Assembly (NCBI RefSeq): GCF_001458315.1
Contig: NZ_CYRX01000024.1
Location: forward strand, 1 to 64,000
Source of the DNA: Thalassobacter stenotrophicus
GTDB lineage: Bacteria > Pseudomonadota > Alphaproteobacteria > Rhodobacterales > Rhodobacteraceae
Reading direction: 5' to 3'
Length of the DNA: 64,000 nt
Shown: in pieces, positions 16,538 to 24,300 of the stretch
Position numbering within the stretch: the first letter of the stretch is position 1
How the letters are laid out: each line of letters starts with the position of its first letter
The notes under the pieces: model-generated
What the model was told of the DNA's origin: nothing
Databases searched by the model: none
What the model saw: the letters and a program-made list of their open reading frames with translations, nothing else
Made by a program: the position numbers and the translations under genes

Positions 16538-18217
16538 CTACTCCGCTGCGACGTTCACTTTCTCTGGCTTGGCAAGCCACTCCTTGCCGCGCAGCATCGC
16601 CTTCCAGTAAATCGGCGGCAGCATCGTTTCCTTCAGGAACCACGCCGCGCGGCTGGGCTTGGTGCCATCAAGCAGAAACGACGGAAAGCTCGGCTTTAAA
16701 ACGCCGCCATAGCCAAACTCCGCGAGCACAATCTTACCACGCTCAACCGTCAGCGGGCACGATCCATAACCATCATATTGCGCGGTTGCGGAGTACCCGT
16801 TGATATCGGCCATGATATTATCCGCGACGGTTGGGGCCTGTTTGCGGGCGGCGGCAGCCGTCTTGGCATTGGGTGCATTCATCACATCGCCCAGCGACCA
16901 AATGTTCTCAAATTCCTTGTGGCGCAGCGTGGCCTGATCCACGTCCACCCAACCAGCTGCATCGGCCAAGGGCGACACCCGGATGAAATCCGGCGCGGTT
17001 TGTGGCGGACACACATGGATCATGTCGAACTCAACTGTGACAGACGTTGCGTCCTCATTCGGTTTTGCCACATCAAACGTGGCCGTCTTGGCCGCACCAT
17101 CCACCGCCCGCAGCGTATGAAAGAAATTCAAAGTCGCATCGTATTTTTCGACGTATTTTTCCAAGGCCGGAACGTAGTCCTTGACCCCAAACAACACGCC
17201 ACCTGCGTTCATAAACTGGATATCGATGCCGTCCAGCACGCCGCGCCGGTGCCACGCATCACCCGACAGGTACATCGCCTTTTGCGGTGCACCCGCGCAT
17301 TTGATCGGCATCGCCGGTTGAGTAAAGATGGCCCGGCCAGAGGTCATCTGGCGGACAAGCTCCCACGTATAAGGGGCCAGATCATAGCGGTAGTTTGAGG
17401 TCACGCCATTGCGCCCCAGCGTTTCTTCGAGCCCCTCAACCCCGGCCCAGTCCAGCTTCAAACCGGGACACACCACAAGGCGGTCGTATTTCACCACGCG
17501 GCACCCATCGAGGATGACGGCGTTTGCCTGAGGCTCGAATGCAGCAACCGCCGATTTGATCCAATGCACGCCCTTGGGGATCAGGCTGCCCATGGTTTTC
17601 GCGGTTTGCTCGGGCGTAAAAATGCCGCCCCCCACCATGGTCCAACCGGGTTGATAATAGTGCACATCCGCAGGGTCGATCACAGCGACGCTCAGATCCC
17701 GATCACGAGCCTTGAGGCTCGCCGCTACGGAAATGCCCGCTGCACCGGCCCCTACGATGACCACCTCAAAATGAGCGTCACCCGTGTCTGTGGGTGTCTT
17801 ACCCCCGTTGGCGATCCGGCGCGCCACACCGTTCATGTCATAGCCCGCAGCTTTGGTCGCAGCCAAGATATCGGGCATCGGGCGTTTGTCCGCCTCATGA
17901 AAGGACCACAGCGTGGCCGACCGTGTGCCGGTCCGACAATAAGCCAAAACGGGCCGCGGCAACTCTGCTAAGGCAGAGGCAAAGGCCGCCACATCGTCGT
18001 CCGTCACCATGCCCGCAGTAACAGGAACATACGCGATCTGAAGCCCGGCCACGTTGGCTGCCGCCTCGATTTCATCGAAATTGGGCTGATCTGCGCCTTC
18101 GCCATCAGGCCGATTGCATATGATCGCGCGAAAGCCCGCCTCAGCAACCTTGGCCACGTCCGCTACCGTAATCTGGGGGCTAACAGAGACCTGAGGCGAG
18201 AGTGTTTTGATATCCAT
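16538..18217 (-). CDS. DUF442 domain fused to a type II sulfide:quinone oxidoreductase
   Basis: A 559-residue two-domain enzyme. Residues 1-115 are a DUF442 (TIGR01244/Blh-like) domain with the phosphatase/rhodanese-like loop YCRTGTRS, nucleophile Cys94. From about 150 there is a flavoprotein with the dinucleotide fold VVIVGAGAAGISVAA. It resembles human SQOR: PIKCAGAPQKAMYLS carries Cys307 and YDGYGSCPL carries Cys487, matching the human redox pair (Cys201/Cys379) in motif and spacing. It should oxidise sulfide to persulfide and pass electrons to quinone, with the DUF442 part perhaps handling the persulfide. A persulfide dioxygenase gene lies 21 bases upstream and SulP downstream. The fusion is the unusual point. 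Confidence 0.85.
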   Translation of the reverse strand: MDIKTLSPQVSVSPQITVADVAKVAEAGFRAIICNRPDGEGADQPNFDEIEAAANVAGLQIAYVPVTAGMVTDDDVAAFASALAELPRPVLAYCRTGTRSATLWSFHEADKRPMPDILAATKAAGYDMNGVARRIANGGKTPTDTGDAHFEVVIVGAGAAGISVAASLKARDRDLSVAVIDPADVHYYQPGWTMVGGGIFTPEQTAKTMGSLIPKGVHWIKSAVAAFEPQANAVILDGCRVVKYDRLVVCPGLKLDWAGVEGLEETLGRNGVTSNYRYDLAPYTWELVRQMTSGRAIFTQPAMPIKCAGAPQKAMYLSGDAWHRRGVLDGIDIQFMNAGGVLFGVKDYVPALEKYVEKYDATLNFFHTLRAVDGAAKTATFDVAKPNEDATSVTVEFDMIHVCPPQTAPDFIRVSPLADAAGWVDVDQATLRHKEFENIWSLGDVMNAPNAKTAAAARKQAPTVADNIMADINGYSATAQYDGYGSCPLTVERGKIVLAEFGYGGVLKPSFPSFLLDGTKPSRAAWFLKETMLPPIYWKAMLRGKEWLAKPEKVNVAAE

Positions 18218-18238
18218 AAATGCGTCCTCCCGTTGCGC

Positions 18239-19123
18239 CTAGAGACCGTTGACCGGCACTTTGAGCATCGGATTGCCGTCTTTGTCGGTGGGCACTTCGC
18301 CTGCGCGCATGTTAACCTGTAGCGACGGGATAATCAGCCGCGGCATACCGAGCTGTGCGTCCCGCTCGGTACGAAACTTCACGAAGTCTTCCTTCGTTTT
18401 GCCGCCACCCACATGGATATTATGGGCTTTTTCATCGGCTACCGTGGTCTCCCACTGGATATCGCGACCATTAGGACCGTAATCGTGGCACATGAACAAC
18501 CGCATCTCATCCGGCAGCGCGAGGACCTTCATGATGCTGTCGTACAAGGTCTCTGCGGAGCCGCCGGGAAAATCGCACCGGGCAGAGCCGCCATCGGGCA
18601 TAAACAACGTGTCGCCGACAAAGGCCGCATCGCCCATCACATGCACCATACAGGCAGGCGTGTGGCCGGGCGTGTACATCGCAAAACACTCCATCTCACC
18701 AATGCGGTAGCGGTCGCCATCCTCAAACAAAGCATCAAATTGGCTACCGTCACGCTGGAACTCAGTCCCCTCGTTAAAGACCTTGCCAAAGACGTCCTGC
18801 ACCACAGTGATCTTGGAACCGACACCGATCTTGCCGCCCAAACGCTCTTGGATATATGGCGCAGCACTCAGGTGATCGGCATGGACATGGGTTTCAATGA
18901 TCCACTCAAGGGTCAGGCCGCGGGCTTTGACCTGACGGATCAATTCGTCGGCATGTTCAAAGGTGATCCGACCCGCCGCGTAGTCGATGTCCATGACGCT
19001 ATCGACAATGGCACAGCTGTTCGAGGCTGGGTCCTTTACAATGTAACTGATCGTGTTTGTGGCCTCATCAAAGAAAGCCTGCACATCCGGTTTCAGGGAC
19101 GTGTTAACGGGGTAATTGGTCAT
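18239..19123 (-). CDS. persulfide dioxygenase, ETHE1-like metallo-beta-lactamase fold
   Basis: Oxidises glutathione persulfide to sulfite in the cytoplasm (294 residues, no signal peptide). The metal site is complete: THVHADHLSAA, the PGHTPACMVHV histidine, FVGDTLFMPDGGSARCDFPGG and MCHDYGPNGRD. The longer HxHxDH-plus-ARCDF pattern is typical of the ETHE1/Blh class. The ATG at 19123 has GGGAGG about eight bases upstream, so seven upstream residues are dropped. It lies between the split YeeE/YedE genes and the SQR fusion, a classic sulfide-detoxification arrangement. Confidence 0.9.
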   Translation of the reverse strand: MTNYPVNTSLKPDVQAFFDEATNTISYIVKDPASNSCAIVDSVMDIDYAAGRITFEHADELIRQVKARGLTLEWIIETHVHADHLSAAPYIQERLGGKIGVGSKITVVQDVFGKVFNEGTEFQRDGSQFDALFEDGDRYRIGEMECFAMYTPGHTPACMVHVMGDAAFVGDTLFMPDGGSARCDFPGGSAETLYDSIMKVLALPDEMRLFMCHDYGPNGRDIQWETTVADEKAHNIHVGGGKTKEDFVKFRTERDAQLGMPRLIIPSLQVNMRAGEVPTDKDGNPMLKVPVNGL

Positions 19124-19144
19124 AATGTATCCTCCCTTGTGCAA

Positions 19145-19579
19145 TCACGCGGCCTGCGCGTTTCGTGTCGCAATGGATTGAAGAAGCCTGGCAATAACGA
19201 TGCCCGCGATCAAAGCTGCAACGAAGATCAGAACCTCGCTTCGGCCTGTTCCAAGCGCCGGAAGCGCGCCGCCCGGGCAGAAACCCGCGATGCCCCAACC
19301 CACGCCAAAAACAGCAGAGCCGCCCAGCAGCTTTGCATCAAGCTGTCGTGCCGTCGGGAGCGCAAATTTCGCCGCGAACAATGGGGCCTTGCGGCCCAAG
19401 GTTAGCCGATACCCTATAAACGTTGTGATCAGCGCACCGCCCATAACGAACATCAAGGACGGGTCCCAAGTGCCCGCCACATCGAAGAAGTTCAAAACTT
19501 TGGCAGGATTGGCCATGCCAGAGATCGAGATGCCGATCCCGAAAACGAGACCAATGAAATAAGTGAGTACGAACCGCAT
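19145..19579 (-). CDS. YeeE/YedE half-transporter (DUF6691/PmpB-like)
   Basis: A small membrane protein of 144 residues with four hydrophobic segments (about 5-22, 42-57, 82-103, 115-135). Motifs ISGMANPAKVLNFFDV and GIAGFCPGGALPALG are typical of the second half of YeeE/YedE (thiosulfate- or sulfur-compound) transporters, with a conserved cysteine in GFCPGG. It pairs with the adjacent gene, three bases upstream, to form a complete two-part transporter. Substrate is inferred to be a reduced sulfur compound from the family and the sulfide operon. Confidence 0.87.
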   Translation of the reverse strand: MRFVLTYFIGLVFGIGISISGMANPAKVLNFFDVAGTWDPSLMFVMGGALITTFIGYRLTLGRKAPLFAAKFALPTARQLDAKLLGGSAVFGVGWGIAGFCPGGALPALGTGRSEVLIFVAALIAGIVIARLLQSIATRNAQAA

Positions 19580-19582
19580 GAT

Positions 19583-20017
19583 TTATCCTCCGATCACATG
19601 GCGCACGACGTAGACGGTGACACCCGTAGTCGCCATGAACGTCAGCGTCGCCGCAAGCGACCGAGGCGATAGCCGCGCCATCCCGCACACGCCATGACCC
19701 GACGTGCAGCCAGACCCAAACGTGCCACCAATGCCCACGATCAAGCCGCCCACGATCAACATTGTGTTGGACACAGGTACCGTGACCGTCGGCATCGCAC
19801 CGGTCAGCGCAAGGATCACCAAAGGCCCCGAAACCATGCCCGCCAGCAATACCGCCCGCCACGTGAAATCCGAGCGTGAAGTCGGCTGGACCAATCCCGC
19901 CAAGACGCCAGTGGCGCCGAAAATCCGCCCCTGCACCAGCATCAAAAGCGTGGCGGCAAGCCCAATCAAGATGCCGCCGCCAAGCGACATCCAAGGTGTG
20001 AATTCTGTTTCAAACAT
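19583..20017 (-). CDS. YeeE/YedE half-transporter (PmpA-like)
   Basis: The first half of a split YeeE/YedE transporter (144 residues). It has four to five hydrophobic segments and the conserved GGTFGSGCTSGHGVCGMARLS motif, in which Cys residues line the sulfur path in related proteins. It starts directly after the upstream stop codon with no gap and is followed three bases later by the other half. Likely moves a sulfur species across the inner membrane. Confidence 0.87.
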   Translation of the reverse strand: MFETEFTPWMSLGGGILIGLAATLLMLVQGRIFGATGVLAGLVQPTSRSDFTWRAVLLAGMVSGPLVILALTGAMPTVTVPVSNTMLIVGGLIVGIGGTFGSGCTSGHGVCGMARLSPRSLAATLTFMATTGVTVYVVRHVIGG

Positions 20018-20227
20018 TTAGCAATCCCGACAGGTTTTGAGGCCGATAATGCTATAGAGAGGGCAATTGCCCACCAGCGCGGTCAGCGTGAACACAGCCG
20101 CCACACCGATGCCAAGGTAGAACAAAACGCCACTGCCAAGTGCACCGGACACCAAGGCCAAGAACAGCAGGACCAACGCGACAGCGACACGTGCGCCACG
20201 GTCCAATTTTCCCATATTCGTCGTCAT
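20018..20227 (-). CDS. YgaP-like/DUF2892 small membrane protein
   Basis: A 69-residue protein with two membrane helices (about 13-30 and 33-50) and a cysteine-bearing C-terminus, GNCPLYSIIGLKTCRDC. The CPLY...G..TC pattern is the DUF2892/YgaP membrane module; in E. coli YgaP it is fused to a rhodanese, here it stands alone. It is first in the sulfide operon. GGAG (gaaaaGGAGatcgac) precedes the ATG. A role in passing sulfane sulfur to the membrane is inferred. Confidence 0.82.
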   Translation of the reverse strand: MTTNMGKLDRGARVAVALVLLFLALVSGALGSGVLFYLGIGVAAVFTLTALVGNCPLYSIIGLKTCRDC

Positions 20228-20288
20228 GTCGATCTCCTTTTCAGAATCAGATCATCATGACATTGGCACGGGCTGCCCAATTGTGACG

Positions 20289-20302
20289 GTGACATTTGTC
20301 AC
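20289..20302. promoter_or_regulatory. CRP-type palindrome upstream of the sulfide operon
   Basis: GTGACATTTGTCAC is a perfect dyad matching GTGA-N6-TCAC, the core of a Crp-type site. It lies 62 bases before the first gene of the sulfide operon and directly after the Crp/Fnr gene, whose product is the obvious candidate to bind it. Confidence 0.6.
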
Positions 20303-20328
20303 TGTGCCGTTGGATTATTGTCGGAGGC

Positions 20329-21009
20329 TCATTGCGCGTGGGCCTTGCGCACCATCCGCTGCAAATCGGCCATAGCAACCAACCTGACCTCCCCGCGGGA
20401 TTGTTCCACCCAGCCGCGCCGCTGGAATTCAGCGAGCGTGCGGGAAATGACCTCTCGCGCGGTGCCCAATTCCGTACCCAGCGCCTGGTGGGTCGCCCGG
20501 ACGATACCGCGATCATCGGCCAACTCTAGCAGCCGCGCCGCAAGCCGCACATCCATGCGTTGGAACACGATATCATCCACCAAGGCGAACAAATCCGTGA
20601 TCCGCTTGGAATAGGCCTTAAAGACAAATTCCCGAAAAATCGGGGAGCGCACGAGCATATCGTCAAACGTCGCGCGGGGTATCGCGACAGCGCGCATGTC
20701 AGTCTCGGCTATGCCTTCGGCGGAGTATTCCTCAAAGGCCAGCACGCAGGCCGTCGTCAGAATGCAACTGTCCCCTTCGCTGACCCGGTAAAGCGTGACG
20801 TCCCGGCCTGTTTCGGATTTTTGCGTGACGCAGATCGTGCCTTCTAGCAGCAAAAGCAAGCGGTCTGCCGCCTCACCTGGGCGAAAAATCGTGGTGCCTC
20901 GGGGCAGTGAAATCACCTCGGACCCGCCCACCAAGTCAGCTTGCAGCTCAGCCGGCAGGCTCATCAATCCGGGGAACCGGTCAATCCAACTTTCGGCCAC
21001 TGCGCGCAT
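20329..21009 (-). CDS. Crp/Fnr-family transcriptional regulator
   Basis: A 226-residue regulator. A cyclic-nucleotide-binding-like beta roll spans about 20-130 (SLPRGTTIFRPGEAADRLLLLLEGTICV), a dimer helix spans about 130-155, and a winged helix spans about 155-220 with the recognition segment LGTAREVISRTLAEFQRRGW. No N-terminal cysteine cluster is seen, so it is not an Fnr-type Fe-S sensor; cysteines are few (CVTQ, CILTTACV). It lies between the thioredoxin/CcdA genes and the sulfide operon, all on one strand, and a GTGA-N6-TCAC site follows it. It probably controls the sulfide operon; the signal is unknown. Confidence 0.88.
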   Translation of the reverse strand: MRAVAESWIDRFPGLMSLPAELQADLVGGSEVISLPRGTTIFRPGEAADRLLLLLEGTICVTQKSETGRDVTLYRVSEGDSCILTTACVLAFEEYSAEGIAETDMRAVAIPRATFDDMLVRSPIFREFVFKAYSKRITDLFALVDDIVFQRMDVRLAARLLELADDRGIVRATHQALGTELGTAREVISRTLAEFQRRGWVEQSRGEVRLVAMADLQRMVRKAHAQ

Positions 21010-21024
21010 CCTTACTGCCTGCGT

Positions 21025-21438
21025 TTACCCTTGTGGCGCAGATAGCCCGGCATCCATCAACGCCTTGATCTGAGCCTCTGACGTGCCCGCGACCACACGG
21101 CCCAGTTCATCCTCACCGCGCAGAACAATCAGCGTTGAGCGCCGCGGAATACCGCGAAACACGGTCACGTCATCGGCCTTATAGGTGTCCCAATCCACCT
21201 TCACAAACGTCATTGCTGCATCATAGCTGGGATCGGCCGCGCGCAGGGCATTGATCACACGTTCCTGCCGCTTGCAGGTGCCGCACCACGTGGCCGAATA
21301 ATCCACGAAAACGGTTTTGCCTTCGGCCAAGGCCGCCTCGATCACACCAGGTGTGTAGTCGACAAAATTTGCGGCCTGCGCGTTCATTGGGATCAAAGCC
21401 AGCGATAGGCTGGCAGCCAGAAAAAGACGACGGTGCAT
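21025..21438 (-). CDS. periplasmic thioredoxin-fold protein
   Basis: A 137-residue exported thioredoxin-like protein: signal peptide to about residue 22 (PMNAQA), then VFVDYSATWCGTCKRQERV with the redox pair CGTC. The usual cis-proline loop is altered: IPRRSTLIVL has Ser where most thioredoxins have Pro before Thr. It follows the CcdA gene by 15 bases and likely receives electrons from it, reducing a periplasmic thiol or persulfide in the sulfur pathway. Confidence 0.83.
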   Translation of the reverse strand: MHRRLFLAASLSLALIPMNAQAANFVDYTPGVIEAALAEGKTVFVDYSATWCGTCKRQERVINALRAADPSYDAAMTFVKVDWDTYKADDVTVFRGIPRRSTLIVLRGEDELGRVVAGTSEAQIKALMDAGLSAPQG

Positions 21439-21453
21439 AGCGGTATCCTTTTA

Positions 21454-22167
21454 CTAAATGGAAACAGAAAGATCTTGGAGCCAGATCGGCATTACATTTA
21501 AAAGCCACCCCTCGATCAGGTGATGAACCTCAAAAAACAATAGTGCCCCGATGGCGAGAAACGTGGCTCCGATTATCGGCTTGGAGCGCTCAGCCAATCC
21601 ACGCAGCGCCTGTGCACGAGGGCGAATGGCTTCTTGTGCGCCAAAACCCAACCCAAGAATAAGGGTCGAAACCCCCATGGCAAAGGCCGTCATGATCAGG
21701 GTGACATAACCAAGGTTTTCGCCCTGAGACGCCAGCGCAATCGCACCCCCAAGCGTCGGTCCAATACACGGCGACCATACCGTACCCAGCAACAAACCAC
21801 CCGCGAATTGACCCCGCAGTGACCTCGCATTCAGGGTATTCATGCGCGTATCCGCCCCCGCCGCGACACCCGCTGTCGCCATCTCAAACCGTTGGGCGAA
21901 CATTGGCACCACAAGGATCAGACCAAAGGCCATCATCATAACCGCGCCTATTTGGGCCAGTCGGTCTTGGGTCAGCCCGATACTTGCCCCAAAGGCCGTG
22001 ACCAACACGCCGAATACGACAAACGACACGCTCATCCCCGCGGCCAACGCCAGTGGCCCCGCGCGGTGCGCATTCAACGCACTAACCAAAACAATTGGCA
22101 AAACCGGCAGCACGCAGGGGTTAATCAGCGTCAAAAGACCCGCGAAATAGGCAAAGACAAATTCCAT
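21454..22167 (-). CDS. CcdA/SoxV-like thiol-disulfide transmembrane protein
   Basis: A 237-residue membrane protein with about six helices that carries reducing equivalents from cytoplasmic thioredoxin to the periplasm. The CcdA signatures are GLLTLINPCVLPVLPIVL and LLLGTVWSPCIGPTLGGAI, each with the reactive cysteine. It diverges from the metallo-beta-lactamase operon and is followed by a periplasmic thioredoxin. It is a second copy of this function besides soxV at 36387. Confidence 0.88.
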   Translation of the reverse strand: MEFVFAYFAGLLTLINPCVLPVLPIVLVSALNAHRAGPLALAAGMSVSFVVFGVLVTAFGASIGLTQDRLAQIGAVMMMAFGLILVVPMFAQRFEMATAGVAAGADTRMNTLNARSLRGQFAGGLLLGTVWSPCIGPTLGGAIALASQGENLGYVTLIMTAFAMGVSTLILGLGFGAQEAIRPRAQALRGLAERSKPIIGATFLAIGALLFFEVHHLIEGWLLNVMPIWLQDLSVSI

Positions 22168-22324
22168 GGCCGGGCTTGTTTCCTTGGGGTTTAGGGCGTC
22201 GGAGACGTCAGTTGCCCTACTGGTCCCACACCAACAGGCCCGCTGTCACTTAACCGCTTGTCACATTAGCGTGTTGGCGCGCGAAGTTCCGCATTTTCTT
22301 GCTTTGATCCTAAAATACATTCAT

Positions 22325-22340
22325 ATTCACATTCAAGAAT
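22325..22340. promoter_or_regulatory. ATTC-N8-GAAT dyad, candidate SoxR/SqrR-type operator
   Basis: ATTCACATTCAAGAAT fits ATTC-N8-GAAT exactly. It lies 16 bases before the GTG of the metallo-beta-lactamase gene, just before its ribosome site, in the region shared with the divergent ccdA gene. The same dyad is upstream of soxX. Confidence 0.6.
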
Positions 22341-22356
22341 TTATCGGAGGAAGATC

Positions 22357-23265
22357 GTGACACTCTCACGCCGCACATTTTTGCAAGGCGCCGCCGCCCT
22401 GCCCGTTCTGGGCGCGATGCCCCGCTTGGCCACCGCGAACATGGCACTTGGGTCCGCCACATTGACCACGGTCAGTGATGGCTCCCTGATGCTGCCGGGC
22501 AGCTTTATCTTTGACCCGATGCCCAAGGATGAATTGGCCCCGATCTTGGCGCAATACGGCCAAGACAGCGAACGACTGACGCCGGAATGTAACCTCGCGC
22601 TTTATCGCGATGGGACGAACACGGTGCTATTCGACGTAGGCTCCGGCCCCGACTTTATGCCCACTGCGGGCACAATCGTCGACAGCCTTGATGCCATCGG
22701 CCTCGCCCCCGAAGACATCACACATGTGTTGTTCACCCACGCGCACCCCGATCACATCTGGGGCCTGCTGGACGACTTTGATGAGCCGCTTTTCTATGAG
22801 GCTAGCTACATGATGGGCCGTGCGGAGTGGGATTATTGGTGGAACCCGGAAACCGTGAACACCATCGGCGATGCGCGTGCGGCCTTTGCCGTCGGTGCTA
22901 AGCGACGGATGGAAGCGATTGAGGAAGCCGTCATGCTGTTTGACGACGACGACGAAGTTTTGCCCGGTATCGCAGCGCTCTCAACCCCCGGCCACACCCC
23001 CGGTCACATGGCCTTTGAGGTCCGGCAGGGCACAGAGGCTGCACTGATTGTGGGGGACGCAATCGGCAACCACCACGTGGCTTTTGCCAAACCCGGCTGG
23101 GAAAGCGGCTCTGATCAGGATGGCATCACGGCTGCGGCCACGCGCCAAATGCTGCTTGACCGCCTGAGCCAAGAGCAGATGGCTTTGGTTGGCTTTCACC
23201 TGCCAGACGGCGGTATGGGCCGCGCCGAAAAAGAGGGAAGCGCCTACCGCTTTGTGTCCGCATGA
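22357..23265 (+). CDS. Tat-exported metallo-beta-lactamase-fold hydrolase
   Basis: A 302-residue periplasmic metallohydrolase. It begins with a twin-arginine signal, SRRTFLQGAAALPVLGA, and has a complete metal site: FTHAHPDHIWGLLDD, PGHTPGHMAF and VGDAIGNHHVAF. The start is GTG at 22357 with CGGAGG seven bases upstream. It overlaps the SoxH-like gene by four bases (ATGA), so they are one operon. It may hydrolyse a thioester or sulfur-containing product, but no substrate can be read from the sequence. Confidence 0.85.
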   Translation: MTLSRRTFLQGAAALPVLGAMPRLATANMALGSATLTTVSDGSLMLPGSFIFDPMPKDELAPILAQYGQDSERLTPECNLALYRDGTNTVLFDVGSGPDFMPTAGTIVDSLDAIGLAPEDITHVLFTHAHPDHIWGLLDDFDEPLFYEASYMMGRAEWDYWWNPETVNTIGDARAAFAVGAKRRMEAIEEAVMLFDDDDEVLPGIAALSTPGHTPGHMAFEVRQGTEAALIVGDAIGNHHVAFAKPGWESGSDQDGITAAATRQMLLDRLSQEQMALVGFHLPDGGMGRAEKEGSAYRFVSA

Positions 23266-24209
23266 GCCTGCGTATCCTGATCGCGGCCCTCTGCCTCGCA
23301 TCCCCCGTTTGGGCCAGCGAAGACATCGCTGATCAATACCCCGGCTCGGCCCTTTACTCCAAACCAGTTGAGGTGATCCCGCACGTCTGGTCGGCCATCG
23401 GCGCAACGGCGCCGCCGACGTATGAAAACAGCGGCCACAACAACAACCTCAGCTTTGTCGTTACTGGCGACGGGGTTGTCGTCGTGAACGGTGGCGCGGC
23501 CTATGTTTTGGCCAAGGCCCTGCATGAAGAAATCAAGGTCATCACCGACCAACCGGTCAAATTGGTCATTGATGAGAACGCTCAAGGCCACGCGATGTTG
23601 GGCAATTCGTATTGGGCTGAACAGGGCGTTCCGATCCTTGCCCACGTTGATGCCGCCCATGAAATCGCGGAAAACGGTCACCGCATTCTAGAGGGTATGA
23701 AGCGGTACAACCGTGACAAGGCCGAGGGCACATTTGTCGCCCCTCCGACCCTCACCTTCGAAGACAAATACATCGTTGAAATGGGCGATTTTCGCATCGA
23801 AGTCCTGCACCTTGGCCCCGCCCACAGCCCCGGTGATACACAGGTTTGGTTGCCGAACCAAAGCCTCGTGATTGCGGGGGACATGGCGTTCCATGAACGG
23901 ATGCTGCCGATCTTTGAGGACACGATTGTCTACGATTGGATCGAAACCTGGGACACGTATTTTGAGCCCTTGGGCGCGACTTATGTGATCCCCGGCCACG
24001 GCCACCCAACCAACATGGACCAAGTCCGCCGCTACACCCGTAACTACCTTGTCCACCTGCGCGCGGTCGTGGGCGCACACCTAGAGGACGGCGGCGATTT
24101 GGCCGGTGCTTACTACGTGGATCAAAGCGCTTATCGCAACCTCGACACATTCGAGGAACTGGCCACGAAAAACGCGGGCTTTGTGTATGAGCAGATGGAG
24201 TTCGAATAG
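23262..24209 (+). CDS. SoxH-like metallo-beta-lactamase-fold protein with degenerate metal motif
   Basis: A 315-residue exported protein (signal peptide MSLRILIAALCLASPVWAS). The overall fold is metallo-beta-lactamase: HNNNLSFVVTGDGVVVVNGG, PAHSPGDTQVW (His188), VIAGDMAFHERM (Asp208), PGHGHPTN (His246). The defining HxHxDH motif is replaced by E105-N-A-Q-G-H110, so two histidines and the aspartate are missing. This may be a feature of SoxH-like proteins or mark loss of hydrolase activity. It is similar in size and context to SoxH of thiosulfate oxidisers; the symbol is left blank because I cannot check orthology. Confidence 0.75.
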   Translation: MSLRILIAALCLASPVWASEDIADQYPGSALYSKPVEVIPHVWSAIGATAPPTYENSGHNNNLSFVVTGDGVVVVNGGAAYVLAKALHEEIKVITDQPVKLVIDENAQGHAMLGNSYWAEQGVPILAHVDAAHEIAENGHRILEGMKRYNRDKAEGTFVAPPTLTFEDKYIVEMGDFRIEVLHLGPAHSPGDTQVWLPNQSLVIAGDMAFHERMLPIFEDTIVYDWIETWDTYFEPLGATYVIPGHGHPTNMDQVRRYTRNYLVHLRAVVGAHLEDGGDLAGAYYVDQSAYRNLDTFEELATKNAGFVYEQMEFE

Positions 24210-24233
24210 GCCCCGCCCCCGCCTGAACCGCGT

Positions 24234-24247
24234 TTGACCTAGGTCAA
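24234..24247. promoter_or_regulatory. FNR/FixK-type palindrome upstream of yeeE
   Basis: TTGACCTAGGTCAA is a perfect 14-base palindrome matching TTGA-N6-TCAA. It lies 53 bases before the transporter start, a normal position for an Fnr/FixK-class activator. Confidence 0.6.
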
Positions 24248-24300
24248 CGATCTGCGCGCACAGAGGCGATAGGCCAACGGAAGGATCAAAAGGGCGCCGC

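Noticed and set aside
16538-18217. Val445 in LGDVMNAPN where human SQOR has GDC, suggesting a lost catalytic cysteine
   Set aside because: The human redox pair lies in the KCAGAPQ and YDGYTSCPL motifs; both cysteines (307, 487) are kept here at nearly the same spacing.
18413-19405. A 330-codon plus-strand reading frame across the sulfide operon
   Set aside because: It spans two well-supported minus-strand genes and shows no domain; a codon-bias shadow.
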